From Lenzites betulinus (taxonomy: Eukaryota > Basidiomycota > Agaricomycetes > Polyporales > Polyporaceae): 64,000 nucleotides of DNA. The notes under the pieces were generated by a model. The model was not told the DNA's origin and did no database searches. It was given only the letters and a program-made list of their open reading frames with translations. The DNA lies in NCBI GenBank assembly GCA_022264855.1, contig JABYQU010000021.1, positions 434,001 to 498,000 on the forward strand. The letters are read 5' to 3'. This document shows positions 44,920 through 56,571 of the stretch, piece by piece; within the stretch, counting starts at the first letter, position 1, and each line of letters opens with the position of its first letter. Made by a program: the position numbers and the translations under genes.

Positions 44920-46148
44920 CGCGCCGGCGTAAAGGTAAGAACGGGCATATGATGTCCATTGAAGTGAAGGCTGTAGGTATGAGGAGTGTTACGTATTCGC
45001 GTTGTATGCGCGTACAGCTACAAGCTAGGGAGTATCTCAGCTACGATTTCAAAGAATACCTGATGTAAATTTCGCTCGCGCAGGGTCCCATTCGGGAACC
45101 CTCCGGCACCACAACAGGTGAGTGGCCACCGCATTCGTGTCTGGGCCTCGTCTTTTGCTGAGCTTTTCTTTTCTTGCGTAGAACTTAATACTACGACCGC
45201 GTACGCATCTATCTCGTCCTCGTCATTCTCTCGCTTTGTCCCGCCATGCTATCCCGCCATGTTTTCCCATCCTTCTCCGGCCGCGCGCATGCGATATATC
45301 CGGAGGCGGTAGCGGATGTTCTTGCTGGGTGCTTGCTCACCTATCGTGGGTAGGACCTAGTGAAACTCCCGCACGCTGCTCCTGTCCCCTACCTGTCTCG
45401 AATATGTAGATAATTCCAATTTCAGGGTTCTTTTGCGCTCTGGTTCGTTCTTGCACGTCGGCACATGAAGAGACGCGACGCTCATCACTCTAAATATTCT
45501 GCTCCTGCGCGCCCCGAGTTTGAGGCCTTGGTGCCAGTGGGCATGAATCCCGTCAATGAAGTCATACGCAGCATATACATGCTTGAACCACGCGTGTGCG
45601 CAGTCGCACATCCCGTCCGCGCACGATCGGATTCATCGCAGGAGGATGGTTGATGACACCCTCCACCCACACGCGCATTTCGGGCGAGCGAAGGGCGTAT
45701 ATATGCGGGTTGCAATCGCAGCTTCGAATGCTGGAAAGATTGCTCGTATCCGTGTGAAGGAACCCGGACCCAATCAATCTGTCTTCCCGGGGGGCAAGGG
45801 CGTGAGAGACGAACACTCGGCATCCATGACATGACGCCTGACGGAATGCGGTGGCCTCGCGCAGTCCGACGCACACGACATGGGGGCGTGTCAAGTGGCA
45901 CAGTGCGATACAGTGTATATATACAACGCTCGAAGAGCGCGCTGACTCTGAGAACGTACGTGAGATTAACGGAAGGGGATACTGGTACATCCAAACCCAG
46001 GATAGAGCGTCCGTGAAGTCGTGAGTGTGTTGCGTGCGTGCACTGGTGCACTGGCGTGGGATTCTGCGAGTACCTAGCGGGCAAGGTGAGCCACGGCGCA
46101 TCGCACGAGCCAGACGAGACACGCACCTTCGTACGGCAGAGCGGGCGG
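44920..46148. other. Spacer, no gene seen
   Basis: About 1.2 kb. Two overlapping minus-strand frames of 213 and 263 codons (45485-46353) are Arg/Cys/His-rich, lack motifs and overlap the neighbouring gene, so I treat them as chance. Confidence 0.5.
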
Positions 46149-46852
46149 TCATACGGTCTCCAGTTGGTATGGCAAGATGGTCGTGCCTATGCAGCAGTCT
46201 GGCATAGGATCGTCGTGACAGTCGTCGTCGGTGATGTCTACGGTTTTCGGTGCGTTCAGGGATGGATTCGGCATGGAGACCGCGACCGCAAGCTGCACGG
46301 AGCGCAGCGGGGCATAAGCGGCGCCGAAATATGGCCCTTGCCAGGCCGTGCATTTCGGTGGAGGCGAGCGGTTATGCGGGAGAACGCGGTGGGGGTCGGA
46401 GCGGGTGTGGGTGGCGCGACGGCCTTGTCGTCAGACAAAGGCAGATATACAGCAGCGAAAGGCTATGGATTGGATGTCCCGGGTGAGGATCGTGCTGCTC
46501 ATGCAATATACTCGGAGAATGTTGGACGCACCGATGTATGAGCCCATGGATGCTCCGAGTCTTGGCCGCCCGCTACTGCTGATGGGCCGAGGTAGACGTC
46601 GTACAACTTCGGCTTCTCTCCTAACCTCATCTCTCCACTCAATGCAGCCCCATTCACTCGGTGAACGACCACCGCCGGCCTCAGCCGCTTGATGAGGAAC
46701 ATGCCGACGAAGGAGCCCAGGAGAAGCCCCGCGGCGATACACACGAGGATGAGGGGCGGCCCGCCCGCGGACTGGAAGATTGAGCTGAACCCCGACGTCG
46801 GCGGTGGCGGCGGGGAGCTCGCGGTCGGTGTTGGGCTTGCGCTCGAGGACAT
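46149..46852 (-). CDS. Single-pass membrane protein, second family member, probable frameshift
   Basis: Exon 1, 46852 to about 46532, encodes MSSSASPTPTASSPPPPPTS, one transmembrane helix at about residues 33-53 (LILVCIAAGLLLGSFVGMFL), IKRLRP and the block GEKPKLYDVYLG, ending HPWAHTS before a GTGCGT donor. The next exon, after a CATAG acceptor near 46467, starts PFAAVYLPLSDDKAVAPPTP, in the place where the paralogue at 28258-29275 has PLSATYVRTPVSANE. That frame then loses the family ending. The +1 frame picks it up as SVQLAVAVSMPNPSLNAPKT and runs to a stop at 46149, matching SIDALQVGVVIAMPSP of the paralogue. No GT donor lies in between, so a one-base indel near 46310-46350 is likely. Function unknown. 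Confidence 0.6.
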
Positions 46853-47647
46853 CTCTGGGTGTTAGGGGGGTTCCGGAGGTGGTGGTCAAGGCGCAAGGCT
46901 CATGATATTAACGTGCGGGAGGGAGTGAGACTGGGCTCCCCATTCGGGCTCAGCGGTGAGAAACTCGTCGCGTGCAGTGCCACGGCTTACACTTGTCTTG
47001 CTGCGGACGTTCGAAACGACGCTGACGTTCCCAAGACCTGCCCCGCAAATGTCTCCTGGCCAATGCGGGCCCCGAGAAAGATCAGCATCCTCCGCGAAGA
47101 GATGACATCGCTCTAGTAGAGGCACACCAGGCAAGTAAACGTTCCGGCGTTCTCGGTGGCCGCCGTGGGGGACGTGCAGAGCGTTGCGCAGCCGAGACGC
47201 AGGCAAGACAAGGAGTATCATTGTCAGCACGCGGGCTTTGAGGGAGAATAGTCGTCGAAGTTGAGTGCAGAGTGGTCTTCGCCCTGCGCCTGACCCGCCC
47301 CCGCTCATGCCGCAGCTGTCAGACGTCCGATCGCAAAATCTCCAGTTTTATCGACGTGGATTTCGAACAAAATACTCGACATGGAGCTCGTTGTACCGAC
47401 CCTCCTAAGGTATATCATGATGGTCGACATAGCGGTCAGACCTCGAAACATGCGAGGGTTCACGTCAAGATCATCCCAATCTTCATATTCATACGAGTAG
47501 ATGTCTGTATATTCGCACCTCCGACAATCAACATTGCCAGTGGCTACAAGCCTACGTACATATACGACACTCATTTTCAACGTCGAGTGTCAGTGTGTTG
47601 AAGCTGCTGTCAAAGAGGTCCCCATTCTGCGCGTCGACGCGGCAAGC
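46853..47647. other. Spacer, no gene seen
   Basis: About 800 bp between the membrane-protein gene and the transposon. A minus-strand 140-codon frame (46886-47308) has no motif. Confidence 0.45.
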
Positions 47648-47651
47648 TTCA

Positions 47652-48966
47652 CACTGTGGATAGGAAGTACAATGAATATCAGTGTTTCGAACGTTGATGA
47701 CACGAATTGAGTGTCCGAAACGTTGTATTTTCGCACAGTTAAAATCAATGTTCTGGAAAAGTAGTGTTTTGAACATTTATAATCAATGCGTCTCAAAGTA
47801 CTGTTCTGACGTAGGGAATGCAAAACATTAAAAATCAGTGTCGCGATTATAACTCACTGATATTCAGTGTTTTGAACGTTTCCCGGCGACGAGCCTGAAA
47901 TCCTCCAAGTCTTAAGCGCCGGTAACTTCCATTTCCGGAAATTCAATCTCCGCCATTACCCTTCACATGTCGGACGTCATTCGAACTGTGGCCACTGCGA
48001 GTCAGCCTGAGCTTCTTCAACCACAACCACCACCATGCCATCCGCTGGTCGCTTGTCGCTCGGTCTCAACGAACATGGGCGCAACATCAGCAGATGGAAA
48101 GATCGCCGCTCTGCTTTCCCGGAGTCGGAACAGGATCACGCGTAGATGGTATGGCTTCTAAGGTGCGCTGGTTCCTCATTTTTTTATCCGCTTTTCAGCG
48201 TAGATCTACCTCAGCAGTACAGGATCTCTGCCAGGGAGCTCCCGGCCTCAACATGACGCCTGTTCAAGTGCAACACCCCTACATGTTATCTCGCTGAGTC
48301 GCTGTGTGCAAGCCGTCCCCAGGTACGTTTATCCTCCATTATTTGTGACGTCGGCCCTAAGTGCACCGTGCAATCGCGACGGTACCAATTAGCATGCATT
48401 TCCAGTATACAGTTGCAGTGAGTACCCTCCTTTACTTCCTTCATTGACTTGAGTTGTATCCCGCTCGAATGCACGTGCTTGGTACGTTCTTCCTCTTGTA
48501 TATGACTGGCTATATGCGCTCAAAAACTCGTTGGAACAATGTTCGGGACTTCGTAGCGGTAAGCCCTTCCTCTCTACCCAGCACTCGGTGTCTTGCTGTC
48601 CATCTGTGTCGCTAGGCTGCGTTAGTATTTACATCATGTACTATTTATATTATAATCCATTTTTCTACATTTCTACGATGAGGGCAAATGCACGCTTCCA
48701 GGACCCCGAAAGCATAGACATTGATTTTCAGTGTTATGGCACAATCAATGTGTAAAACATTGAAAGACAACGTTTTTTTGGCACTTTTCAATGTTCAGAA
48801 CATTGAATCCACGGAAAAGAAATGTTTACAACGTTTCTTCAGATGAGAATCAATGTTCTCAACGTTACCCGTACGAAGTGCCGAGAACGGTTGAAATCAG
48901 TGTTTGCAACACTGCAAGTGAAAGTGTTTGAAACATTGATATCCAACGTCCATCCTATCCACAGTG
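47652..48966. mobile_element. 1.3-kb CACTG-type TIR transposon with palindromic subterminal repeats
   Basis: Both ends start with CACTGTGGATAGGA (inverted relative to each other), and similarity continues to about 37 bp, including GATATCANTGTTTC. Flanks are TTCA at 47648-47651 and TTCA at 48967-48970, a 4-bp target duplication. About 230 bp inside each end is filled with short copies of CAATGTT/AACATTG and CAGTGTTT palindromes, a pattern typical of transposase-binding subterminal arrays. The middle has only a 64-codon frame (47967-48161), so the element is non-autonomous. CACTN ends are reminiscent of CACTA/CMC-related elements. Confidence 0.85.
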
Positions 48967-48970
48967 TTCA

Positions 48971-50106
48971 AGTCCATTGACATGTTCTTCTTCATCCACC
49001 ACCACCAACTCCATCACCACCACCGGTCGTTGCATCCACTTATCTATATGTTCAAGATTTGATGACATTTCTGCTCTACCATCGTAATCAATTCAACACT
49101 CAATAGTCTTCAGCAACCCAGCTATAGATGTGCAGCTGAAATCATCAACCTATGATCCTGCGACGATGTTCGGCATTTTGGCAGCGTCAGATGAAGATCG
49201 TTCCGCAGTCCTCGACGACACTGGTCAGGCGTGTCCATCTCTGTTCAACCCCCGCCTCGACGGCCGGCGGATGGTGAAAGCAGTGCGCAACTGAAACAAC
49301 ATGGGATTGGACGATGGAACGGATTGGCTCCGGGCAGCCGCAGGCAACCCCGCATGAGCATCCCCTGAAACGAAATTGTTCTTCCCTGCGCCAACGCCTT
49401 CCGGGGCCTCCCGTCGGAAGGGCGAACGAGAATCAGTCGATTGGCGTCGATGGTCCGACTGTGAGTTGAGTCATGTTCGTCGTACAAATGACGCTCCGGG
49501 TCAACTCCTGAGGCCTGAAGCCTGACTGTCAGCTGCTTGTCTCGCCGTCCGACGTCCGCTCAACAACCTTCTTTTTCCTTCTTGTCTTTCTGGCTTTTCG
49601 GTGATGAATGCTGTGAGAGTGACCGCTGCTCGAGGTGAGAGTTTGTTCAAAGCCCTCCGTGCCGCCCCGGCTGTCTCCAGACGGCGGATTTGGGCACGGA
49701 GGCGGATACCAACAGGCCACCGTCGTCGTTCTCGTGCCTGTCTCCACGGACGAAATTGGATAGGCTGTGGCTGCCGGTGACGGCTCTTCGTGGACGTTAC
49801 TTCTGCCCAACACATCATTTGTCCGCTCATCACTGTGCGGTGGGCAGGTGCTGATCGTCTAGACCCGCATTTTTCGCCACCGCGACGGGCGCCCGCTATA
49901 TATCTGTCCGACCCCGTCCTGCGTCCGTTTCCCCTCAAACACATTCCGTCTCGCACCACCTCGTTCTGTTTCTATCTCTAGACGAACTTTATTCTGCTTG
50001 GGTTCGATTGCTCTCGCTATATAATACCCTTTGCTCTCGCCGATTCCCCTGCTGCCTCTCGTGTCATACCTGCATCTCTCTGACTTTCCATACCCGTACT
50101 CTCAAC
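48971..50106. other. Spacer and malic enzyme promoter region
   Basis: About 1.1 kb, no supported gene. It has (CCA)n/(CAC)n stretches near 48995-49025 and a C/T-rich 5' leader for malic enzyme, with TATA-like TATATAT at 49897-49903 and TATATAA at 50018-50024. Confidence 0.5.
50018..50024 (+). promoter_or_regulatory. TATA-like element upstream of malic enzyme
   Basis: TATATAA 83 bp before the ATG at 50107. A second candidate, TATATAT, is at 49897-49903. Either could be the core promoter; the sequence alone does not decide. Confidence 0.4.
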
Positions 50107-52261
50107 ATGACTATAGTCCTCAACCCCGTCTGGTCTAACGGCGTCCAGAAGCTGAAGGTGGTCTCTCAGAGTAAGCTTTCTCTTGGCGTTCTTTCCTTCT
50201 TGTGCCACGCGGTTACTGAACACCCTTCGCTTAGCGCCTGTGACCCCTCCCCGTGGACTTCTACCTCCTGCCCACGATGCCAAGATTCACGCCGTTCGCT
50301 GCCTTCAGCAATTGCGTTCCAAAACAACCCCCATTGAACAGTACATCTACCTGTCCCAACTGAAGGATGCGGACCACGCGATGTTCTACCGTCTTTGCTT
50401 GGCGAACATGGCGGTGCGTTCCTCCGCCCTCTAGTCAATGATCCGCTCAAGTTGATGTGTCCGATTATAGGAATTCACTCCTCTCATCTACACGCCTACT
50501 GTGGGTGATGCCTGCATCCAGTACTCGCACAACTTCAGGCGCCCCGAGGGTCTAGTGCGCATGCTCCCTTCCATCGTTTAACCCATCGCCTGAGCATTGC
50601 CATCAGTTCATTTCCCTCAAGGACAAGGGCAACATTGGCAAGATTTTGCGGAACTGGCCCCGCGTCGAGGATGCTCGCATTTCCGTCGTAACTGATGGTA
50701 AGCAATAACATGTGCACTTGCGTATACGATGCCGACCGCGTTACAGGTTCGCGTATCCTTGGTCTTGGCGACCTTGGTCTGAACGGCATGCCCATCTCAA
50801 TTGGGAAACTCTCCCTCTACGTTGCGGGTGCCGGGTGAGTTTACACCTCCGAGTCTGTCTGAATCACCCTCATCTTCATGCGTAGCATCCGCCCCGAGTC
50901 CACTGTCCCCATCTGTCTTGATGTCGGTACAGACAACGAAAAGTTCCTCGCGGACCCCCTCTATCTCGGGCTACGCCAGCGGCGCCCGCCCATGGCCGAG
51001 CTCGAAAGCTTCATGGAGGAGTTCATGACCGAGATGGCGGCGACCTTCCCGAAGTTGCTCATCCAGTTTGAGGACTTCTCCACGGACAAGGCGTTCGCGT
51101 ATCTCGAGGCGTTCCGCGACCGCTACCCGCTCTTCAACGACGATATTCAGGGCACTGGCGCCGTCGTCCTCTCCGGTTTCCTCAACGCGGCGCGCCTTTC
51201 TTCTGCAGCGTCCGGCCGCCCGCTCTCGGACCACCGCATTCTGTTCTTGGGCGCCGGCTCAGCAGGTGTTGGTGTCGCGATGCAGCTCATGAGCTTCTTC
51301 AAGCTCCAAGGCTTGTCCACGGAGGAGGCGCGCGACCGCATCTGGCTCGTTGACTCCCAGGGCCTCATCTTCGATGATCGTGGTCCGCTCGCGGAGCACA
51401 AGAAGTGTAAGTTTGAGTGTTGGCTTCCAGGAGGGCATGTACTGACCCGCCATTGATTCTGCAGACTTCTCGCGCAAGGACTACAACGGCCCGCCCATGA
51501 AGAACCTGACGGACATCGTCAACTACGTCAAGCCCACTGCTCTCCTCGGTCTCTCCACCACTAAGGTAATGCCTTCCATCCTCCCCTCCATCCCGAGGAT
51601 GGTATTCTGACGAAGCATCATAGGGCGCGTTCAACCAGTCCGTCATTGAGACCATGTCTGCGCTCAACCCGCGCCCGATCATCTTCCCGCTGTCGAACCC
51701 CGTCCGCCTGTCCGAGTGCGAGTTCCACGAGGCCGCCGAGTGGTCGCAAGGCCGTGTGCTCTTCGCGTCCGGCTCGCCCTTCCCCGAGCAGGAGTATAAA
51801 GGCCGCATGCTCTACCCCGGCCAGGGTACGTCCTCTCGCTCATATCTGCCACTGTCGCGCCAAGGTACTAATTGCAACTGGATTTGCGCAGGAAACAACA
51901 TGTACATCTTCCCCGGCCTCGGGCTCGGCGCGATCCTCGCGCGCGCGTCGGCGGTGACGGACTCGATGGTCGAGGCGTCCTCACTCGGCCTCGCGGACGC
52001 GCTCACGCCTGAGGAGCGCGCGCAGGACTTGCTGTACCCCCGCGTCGAACGCATCCGCGAGATCTCGGGGGAGATCGCGCGCAGTGTCATCCGCGCTGCG
52101 CAGAAGGCGGTATGTCTTTTGCTCCATTTGTTCGACAGTGTGCGCAGGCTAATGCTTGGCGTTTTTGTGTTGTGCAGGGCGTGGATCGCTCCACCGACTT
52201 GCGCAAGATGTCGGACCCGGAGCTGCTCGCGTTCATCCGGAGCAAGATGTGGACGCCGTGA
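50107..52261 (+). CDS. NAD(P)-dependent malic enzyme
   Basis: Ten exons: 50107-50170, 50235-50413, 50471-50554, 50607-50697, 50747-50834, 50886-51406, 51465-51565, 51624-51825, 51892-52109 and 52178-52261, giving 543 aa. Family blocks in order are [27 protein letters not shown] (substrate Tyr), [63 protein letters not shown] (metal-binding Asp pair), [14 protein letters not shown] (dinucleotide fold), [14 protein letters not shown] and [18 protein letters not shown]. The enzyme oxidatively decarboxylates malate to pyruvate and CO2, yielding NAD(P)H. No mitochondrial presequence is obvious, which favours a cytosolic enzyme supplying NADPH. The family usually has Ser-Lys residues in substrate binding and these are present. 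The gene is intact. Confidence 0.95.
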
Positions 52262-52775
52262 GGGGGAAGTCTCATATATTGCGGTCCTCTAGATGCCGCC
52301 GCCGTGATGTTCGTGTACAGTATACTTTATTCCAAAAGGTTTAATGGGGGACAGGATATTCCGAGCATCCTGCTTGATTCGATTCAGTGAGGTGCGGTAT
52401 CCGTGTGTTCTACGCTCATTCCTCTTAGTGAGTTGTGTGTTTAACCCCCGTCGCGATCCTAGTAAGTAGGTCAACTCAACTCCCCGGACCAGATGTGCCT
52501 GATCTACTAAGTAGACGAAAGGCTTCTGGCAGCTCCACGTCGGAACCGCAGGCGCCCTCGTGCCGTAATGTGTCCGGGCTCGGCTGAAGCACGCCTGCGA
52601 AATTCTGTCAACTCCCAATTCAAACCACCGGCTGCGCGACCCAGGCGCCGCTGGCACGTTCATCTCCTTCCCCGCCGGATGTCATCGCACAAGGATACAT
52701 ATCACCGTCAGCTGCACGACGGCGATGCGCGCGGTGCCCCTCCGCAACCCCATCCCCCAGTGATTTAGCGCGCGC
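52262..52775. other. Spacer, no gene seen
   Basis: About 510 bp between malic enzyme and the NLR gene. Some short inverted repeats near 52450-52510 (AAGTAGGTC and GATCTACTAAGTAGAC) but no coding feature. Confidence 0.45.
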
Positions 52776-55700
52776 ATGCCTCTGTGTTGCTTCGTCTTTG
52801 GGTCGTCCAAGGCCTCTAAGAGACCCCCGCAGAGGCCTGAGCCTCAGCGACGCGTGAGCACGGCTGAGGGAAAGGCGGCCGAGAAGAAGGAGACGACAAC
52901 AGTGGAACTAACGGCAGTCACGAGCTTGCAGTCGGCGGACACTGCCATTCAGAAGCCTGCACCGATACAGGCAGGACCTACGCCAGCCCCGACCGCGACC
53001 TCTTCTGCATGGCGTGGAGTCAAGGATATCGCCGTGAACGGCTTGATCACAGCATTGAAGGTCACGAAGGAGGCGACACCCATATTCCCACCACTGCAGT
53101 CCGCCGCAGGCGGCATCCTCGCGATTATCGATGTATTCCAGGTATGCCGCAAGCATGGCTGTGGTGCGTCTTGGGATGGCAGCTCGGTGCTTACGATCCC
53201 CCCTCGGGGCACCAGAAAATGTCCTCGAACAAGGACGACATCGAGATGCTCACGCGCTACCTCGAGAAGCTCGGAGAGTTCTATAAGACGGTCAGCGCCT
53301 CGTTCCCAGGCGACTACAAACGCGCCTGTCCGGAGGCGCTGCGCAAGAGGCTCGAAGACTTTGACAGGTAAATGCGTTCGATGAGACGCTGTGCTCGCGA
53401 ACCTGTAACAAATGACTCACTGGCACGCGCAGGGAAGTGCGGGAGATCGAGCAGGACGTTCGAAAGCTGGGCGCGCGGGCGCTTCCCGCACAGCTCCTCA
53501 ATGCCGACGACACTGCCGAGGAGATAGACGGGTTTGTCAGGCGGCTGTCCATGCTGGTGAACAACCTAGTTGTGAGCATGCCGTATCTGGAAGCTATATA
53601 TCTACTCACCAAGCCCAGGTCGGAGGGACAATCTCCATTGAACTCGCCGTCGACGTACGTCATATGAGACACCACCGCTCAGGGACATGTTGCTCACAAA
53701 ATGTTCATGATTTTCCAGGAACTCCAAATTGTCATCATCCAAGGATTCGACCACATGGACGACAGATTCGATGGCATAAGCGACCAGATTGACGGGCTAG
53801 GGACTCAAATTAACCAAGTAGGTCTGAAAGTTGCTCCTAGTTTCACGATCTCACTGAGCGAATTCATTTAGCTGTTGAATGAGTGTGAGCAAACTGAGAC
53901 GCTGGTACAATGATGCAGAGCCGCGACTCACCTTGTGTTTCTCAGCTGGAGCTGGCTTGCGGTACACCATCCAGGCGCGATTCGACTTCCACAAGAGTGG
54001 CCGCTCGGCTTGCGATAGTAATACCAGACGCGAAGCATTGGCAACTGTCTATGCGTGGCTTAGACCTGACGACCCAAGGCTGTCCGAATATCCTGCCCCG
54101 CTGCACAATGTGCGACCCGAGAACCCTGTCTTCTGGATCAACGGGTTGGCGGGCACCGGCAAATCTACCCTGGCTCAGACAATCGCTCACTGGTGCGAAG
54201 ACGTCGACTTCCTGGGTGCTACATTTTTCTGCGCACGGGACGGGGACCGCAACAACGTTTCGCTCATCGTCCCCACCATCGCCCATCAGCTCGGGTCGTT
54301 CTGCCCTTCCTTTCGCGCCGAAGTGTCTGAAGCGGTCAAGGCGAACCCTGACATCCACGGATCTCTCGTGTCTCGCCAGCTCCAGAAACTGATCGTTGAG
54401 CCGCTCAGAGCGGTAAAGGCCAAGGAGAGCTTTCCTCCTTGTGCGATCGTCATCGACGCGCTTGACGAGTGCAAAGATGACGAGGCCGTCTCTGTCGTCT
54501 TGAAGGGATTAGCGCTATACGTCGCCAAGCTCGCACCCCTCAAGTTCGTGATCACCAGCCGGCCCATCCAACGCGTAACCGACGGGTTCAGCCTTGAGAA
54601 CCTGATTGACCATACCCAGCAGTTCTCATTGAGCACGATCCCTGTCGAGGCGACGAAACGCGACATTGCCAACTTTCTCCGGACCCGTCTCGCGGACATC
54701 AAGAGGCGCTACTACGTCGGCGGATACTGGCCCTCTGACCAAGAAGTCGATGAGCTTGTTGAACTGGCGAGCGAGCTGTTCATCTTCGCGGCTACGGCGG
54801 TGAAGTTCGTAGGAGACGGGCGGACGAATGATCCTGAACGCCAGCTCGTGTTCCTGTTGCGCCCCTCCGAGCCCTCGAGCGTAGCTGCGGCACGCGACTC
54901 CCCTTACAGATACCTGGATGCGCTCTACCTGCAGGTGCTCAAGAGCGCCTTCCCGAAACTGGACAGGCGAGTCCGCGCGGAGATGAAGAATATCCTTGGG
55001 ACGATCGCACTGGTTCAAGAGCAGCTCCACCCGGGAGCTCTGGAGGCGCTGCTTCATCTCAAGGGTGGACTCGTGCGGAGGACGCTGCGCGATGTCCACT
55101 CGATCATCGTGGTGCCTCCCACGGACGAGGAGGTCATCAGAGTTATCCACCGCTCCTTCGCGGACTTCATCGTCGACCGCGATCGCTGCACCGAGAGCGA
55201 CTTCCTCGTACACTCTTCCCTCCAACACACGGTCATCGCGAACCATTGCTTGCAAAACCTGTTCCTTCTGCGACGTGATATCTGCCAGGTCCGCAACGAG
55301 TCGCTGCTGAACATCGAGATTCCGGATTTCAACGCTAGGGTGGCCAGGCATATTCCCCCTCACCTTCAATACGCTTGCAAGTACTGGGCATACCATCTTT
55401 GCCATGCAGAGCTAGAGCAAGAAGTCATCAATCATCTCGGGACGTTTTGCAGGAGCTACTTGCTCTTTTGGCTGGAGGCCCTCAGTCTACTAGGCTCTCT
55501 CGACATTGCCGTTGAGGCATTACAATCGAGCCGCAACGCGCTCCAGGTACGTGATTACAAGACAAAATACTCATTGTGGATATTTCAACCTTAACCCGTC
55601 CTTAACGCAGAAACTTCCGCTTCCGCCTGCCGATGTCATTTCTATCCTGTACGACAGCGAACGTGTCGTTCGGTTCTGTTACCCGGCCATCAGCGCTTCG

Positions 55701-56571
55701 TGCTTCCAGGCGTACAAATGTGCTCTGCCCTTCAGCCCAACCTCCTCACTCCTCCGCGCGCTCTTTGCCTCCCAGGCGAGTGGCACCGTGCAGGTCCTCA
55801 GTGGCTTGCAGAAGTCTTGGAGCCCAAATATCATGGCACCAGAGGGTCATGGGGGCCGTGTCCAGTGCGTGGGCTACTCGCCCAATGGAGAGCGGATCGT
55901 CTCGTGCTCTGAGGACGTGACCATTAGACTTTGGGATGCACGCACGGGAACACCGCTTCACGTTCTCGAAGGACACACAGCCAGAGTTTGTAGCGTCGCC
56001 TTCTCGCCTTCCGGGAAGCAACTTCTATCTGGCTCCGACGACCTCACCGTCAAGCTCTGGGACGCGACGACTGGCTCTATTCTGGGGACATGGAAAAGGC
56101 ACAGCCGCGACGTGCGCTCCGTGGTATGGTCTTCCGATGGACGGTACGCTGCGTCTGGATCCTATGACACTACTGTCGTTGTCTGGCCTGTCGCGGACCC
56201 GGACGATACTACGGTCTTCACGGAGCACATTGACGAAGTAGATTCCATCTTCTTCGACTCCGACGGAGACTTGCTTTCAGGCTCACACGACGGGAGGTGC
56301 AAAGTCTGGGACGTCGATCGCAAGACGTGCAAGCGAACGTTAACACATCCCTCCCCTGTCATGTGCGTCGCTGGTTCCCGTGACAGCAAAATCATCGCGT
56401 CTGGGTGCCGCGACTTCACGGTCACGATGTGGAGCAAGGCCGATGGGTCGAGGTTGCACGTCCTGAAGCAACACGCCTGGTGGATTTGGTCCCTCGACTT
56501 CTCGCCAGATAATCGCACTCTCGCTTCCGGCTCTTGGGACCACATCAGCAAAGTGCGCGGGTGACTCGCAG
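52776..56571 (+). CDS. NACHT-WD40 STAND receptor (NLR-like), 5' part, cut by a transposon
   Basis: Exons are 52776-53141, about 53216-53368, about 53433-53571, about 53720-53817, about 53873-53905, about 53978-55546, and 55611 onwards, which is broken at 56542. The N-terminal region (MPLCCFVFGSS, then TPIFPPLQSAAGGILAIIDV and long coiled helices such as DDIEMLTRYLEKLGEFYKTV) resembles the helical effector domain of many agaricomycete NLRs. NACHT features are Walker A FWINGLAGTGKSTLAQT and Walker B CAIVIDALDECKDDEA, plus FVITSRP, followed by a winged-helix-like segment. WD40 repeats begin near GHGGRVQCVGYSPNGERIVS and several follow. STAND proteins oligomerise on ligand binding and trigger non-self or antiviral-type responses. 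The frame ends with ISKVRG and a stop at 56562-56564 inside the inserted element. The second half is at 58646-60053. Confidence 0.88.

Noticed and set aside
45485..46353. Minus-strand frames of 213 and 263 codons
   Set aside because: Arg/Cys/His-rich, mutually overlapping, no conserved motif, and partly overlapping the membrane-protein gene whose own frame is supported by a paralogue.
53879..53977. Treating the NLR as starting at 53879
   Set aside because: The frame is open there, but upstream exons from 52776 splice in phase and supply the usual helical N-terminal domain. The segment 53906-53977 behaves as an intron.
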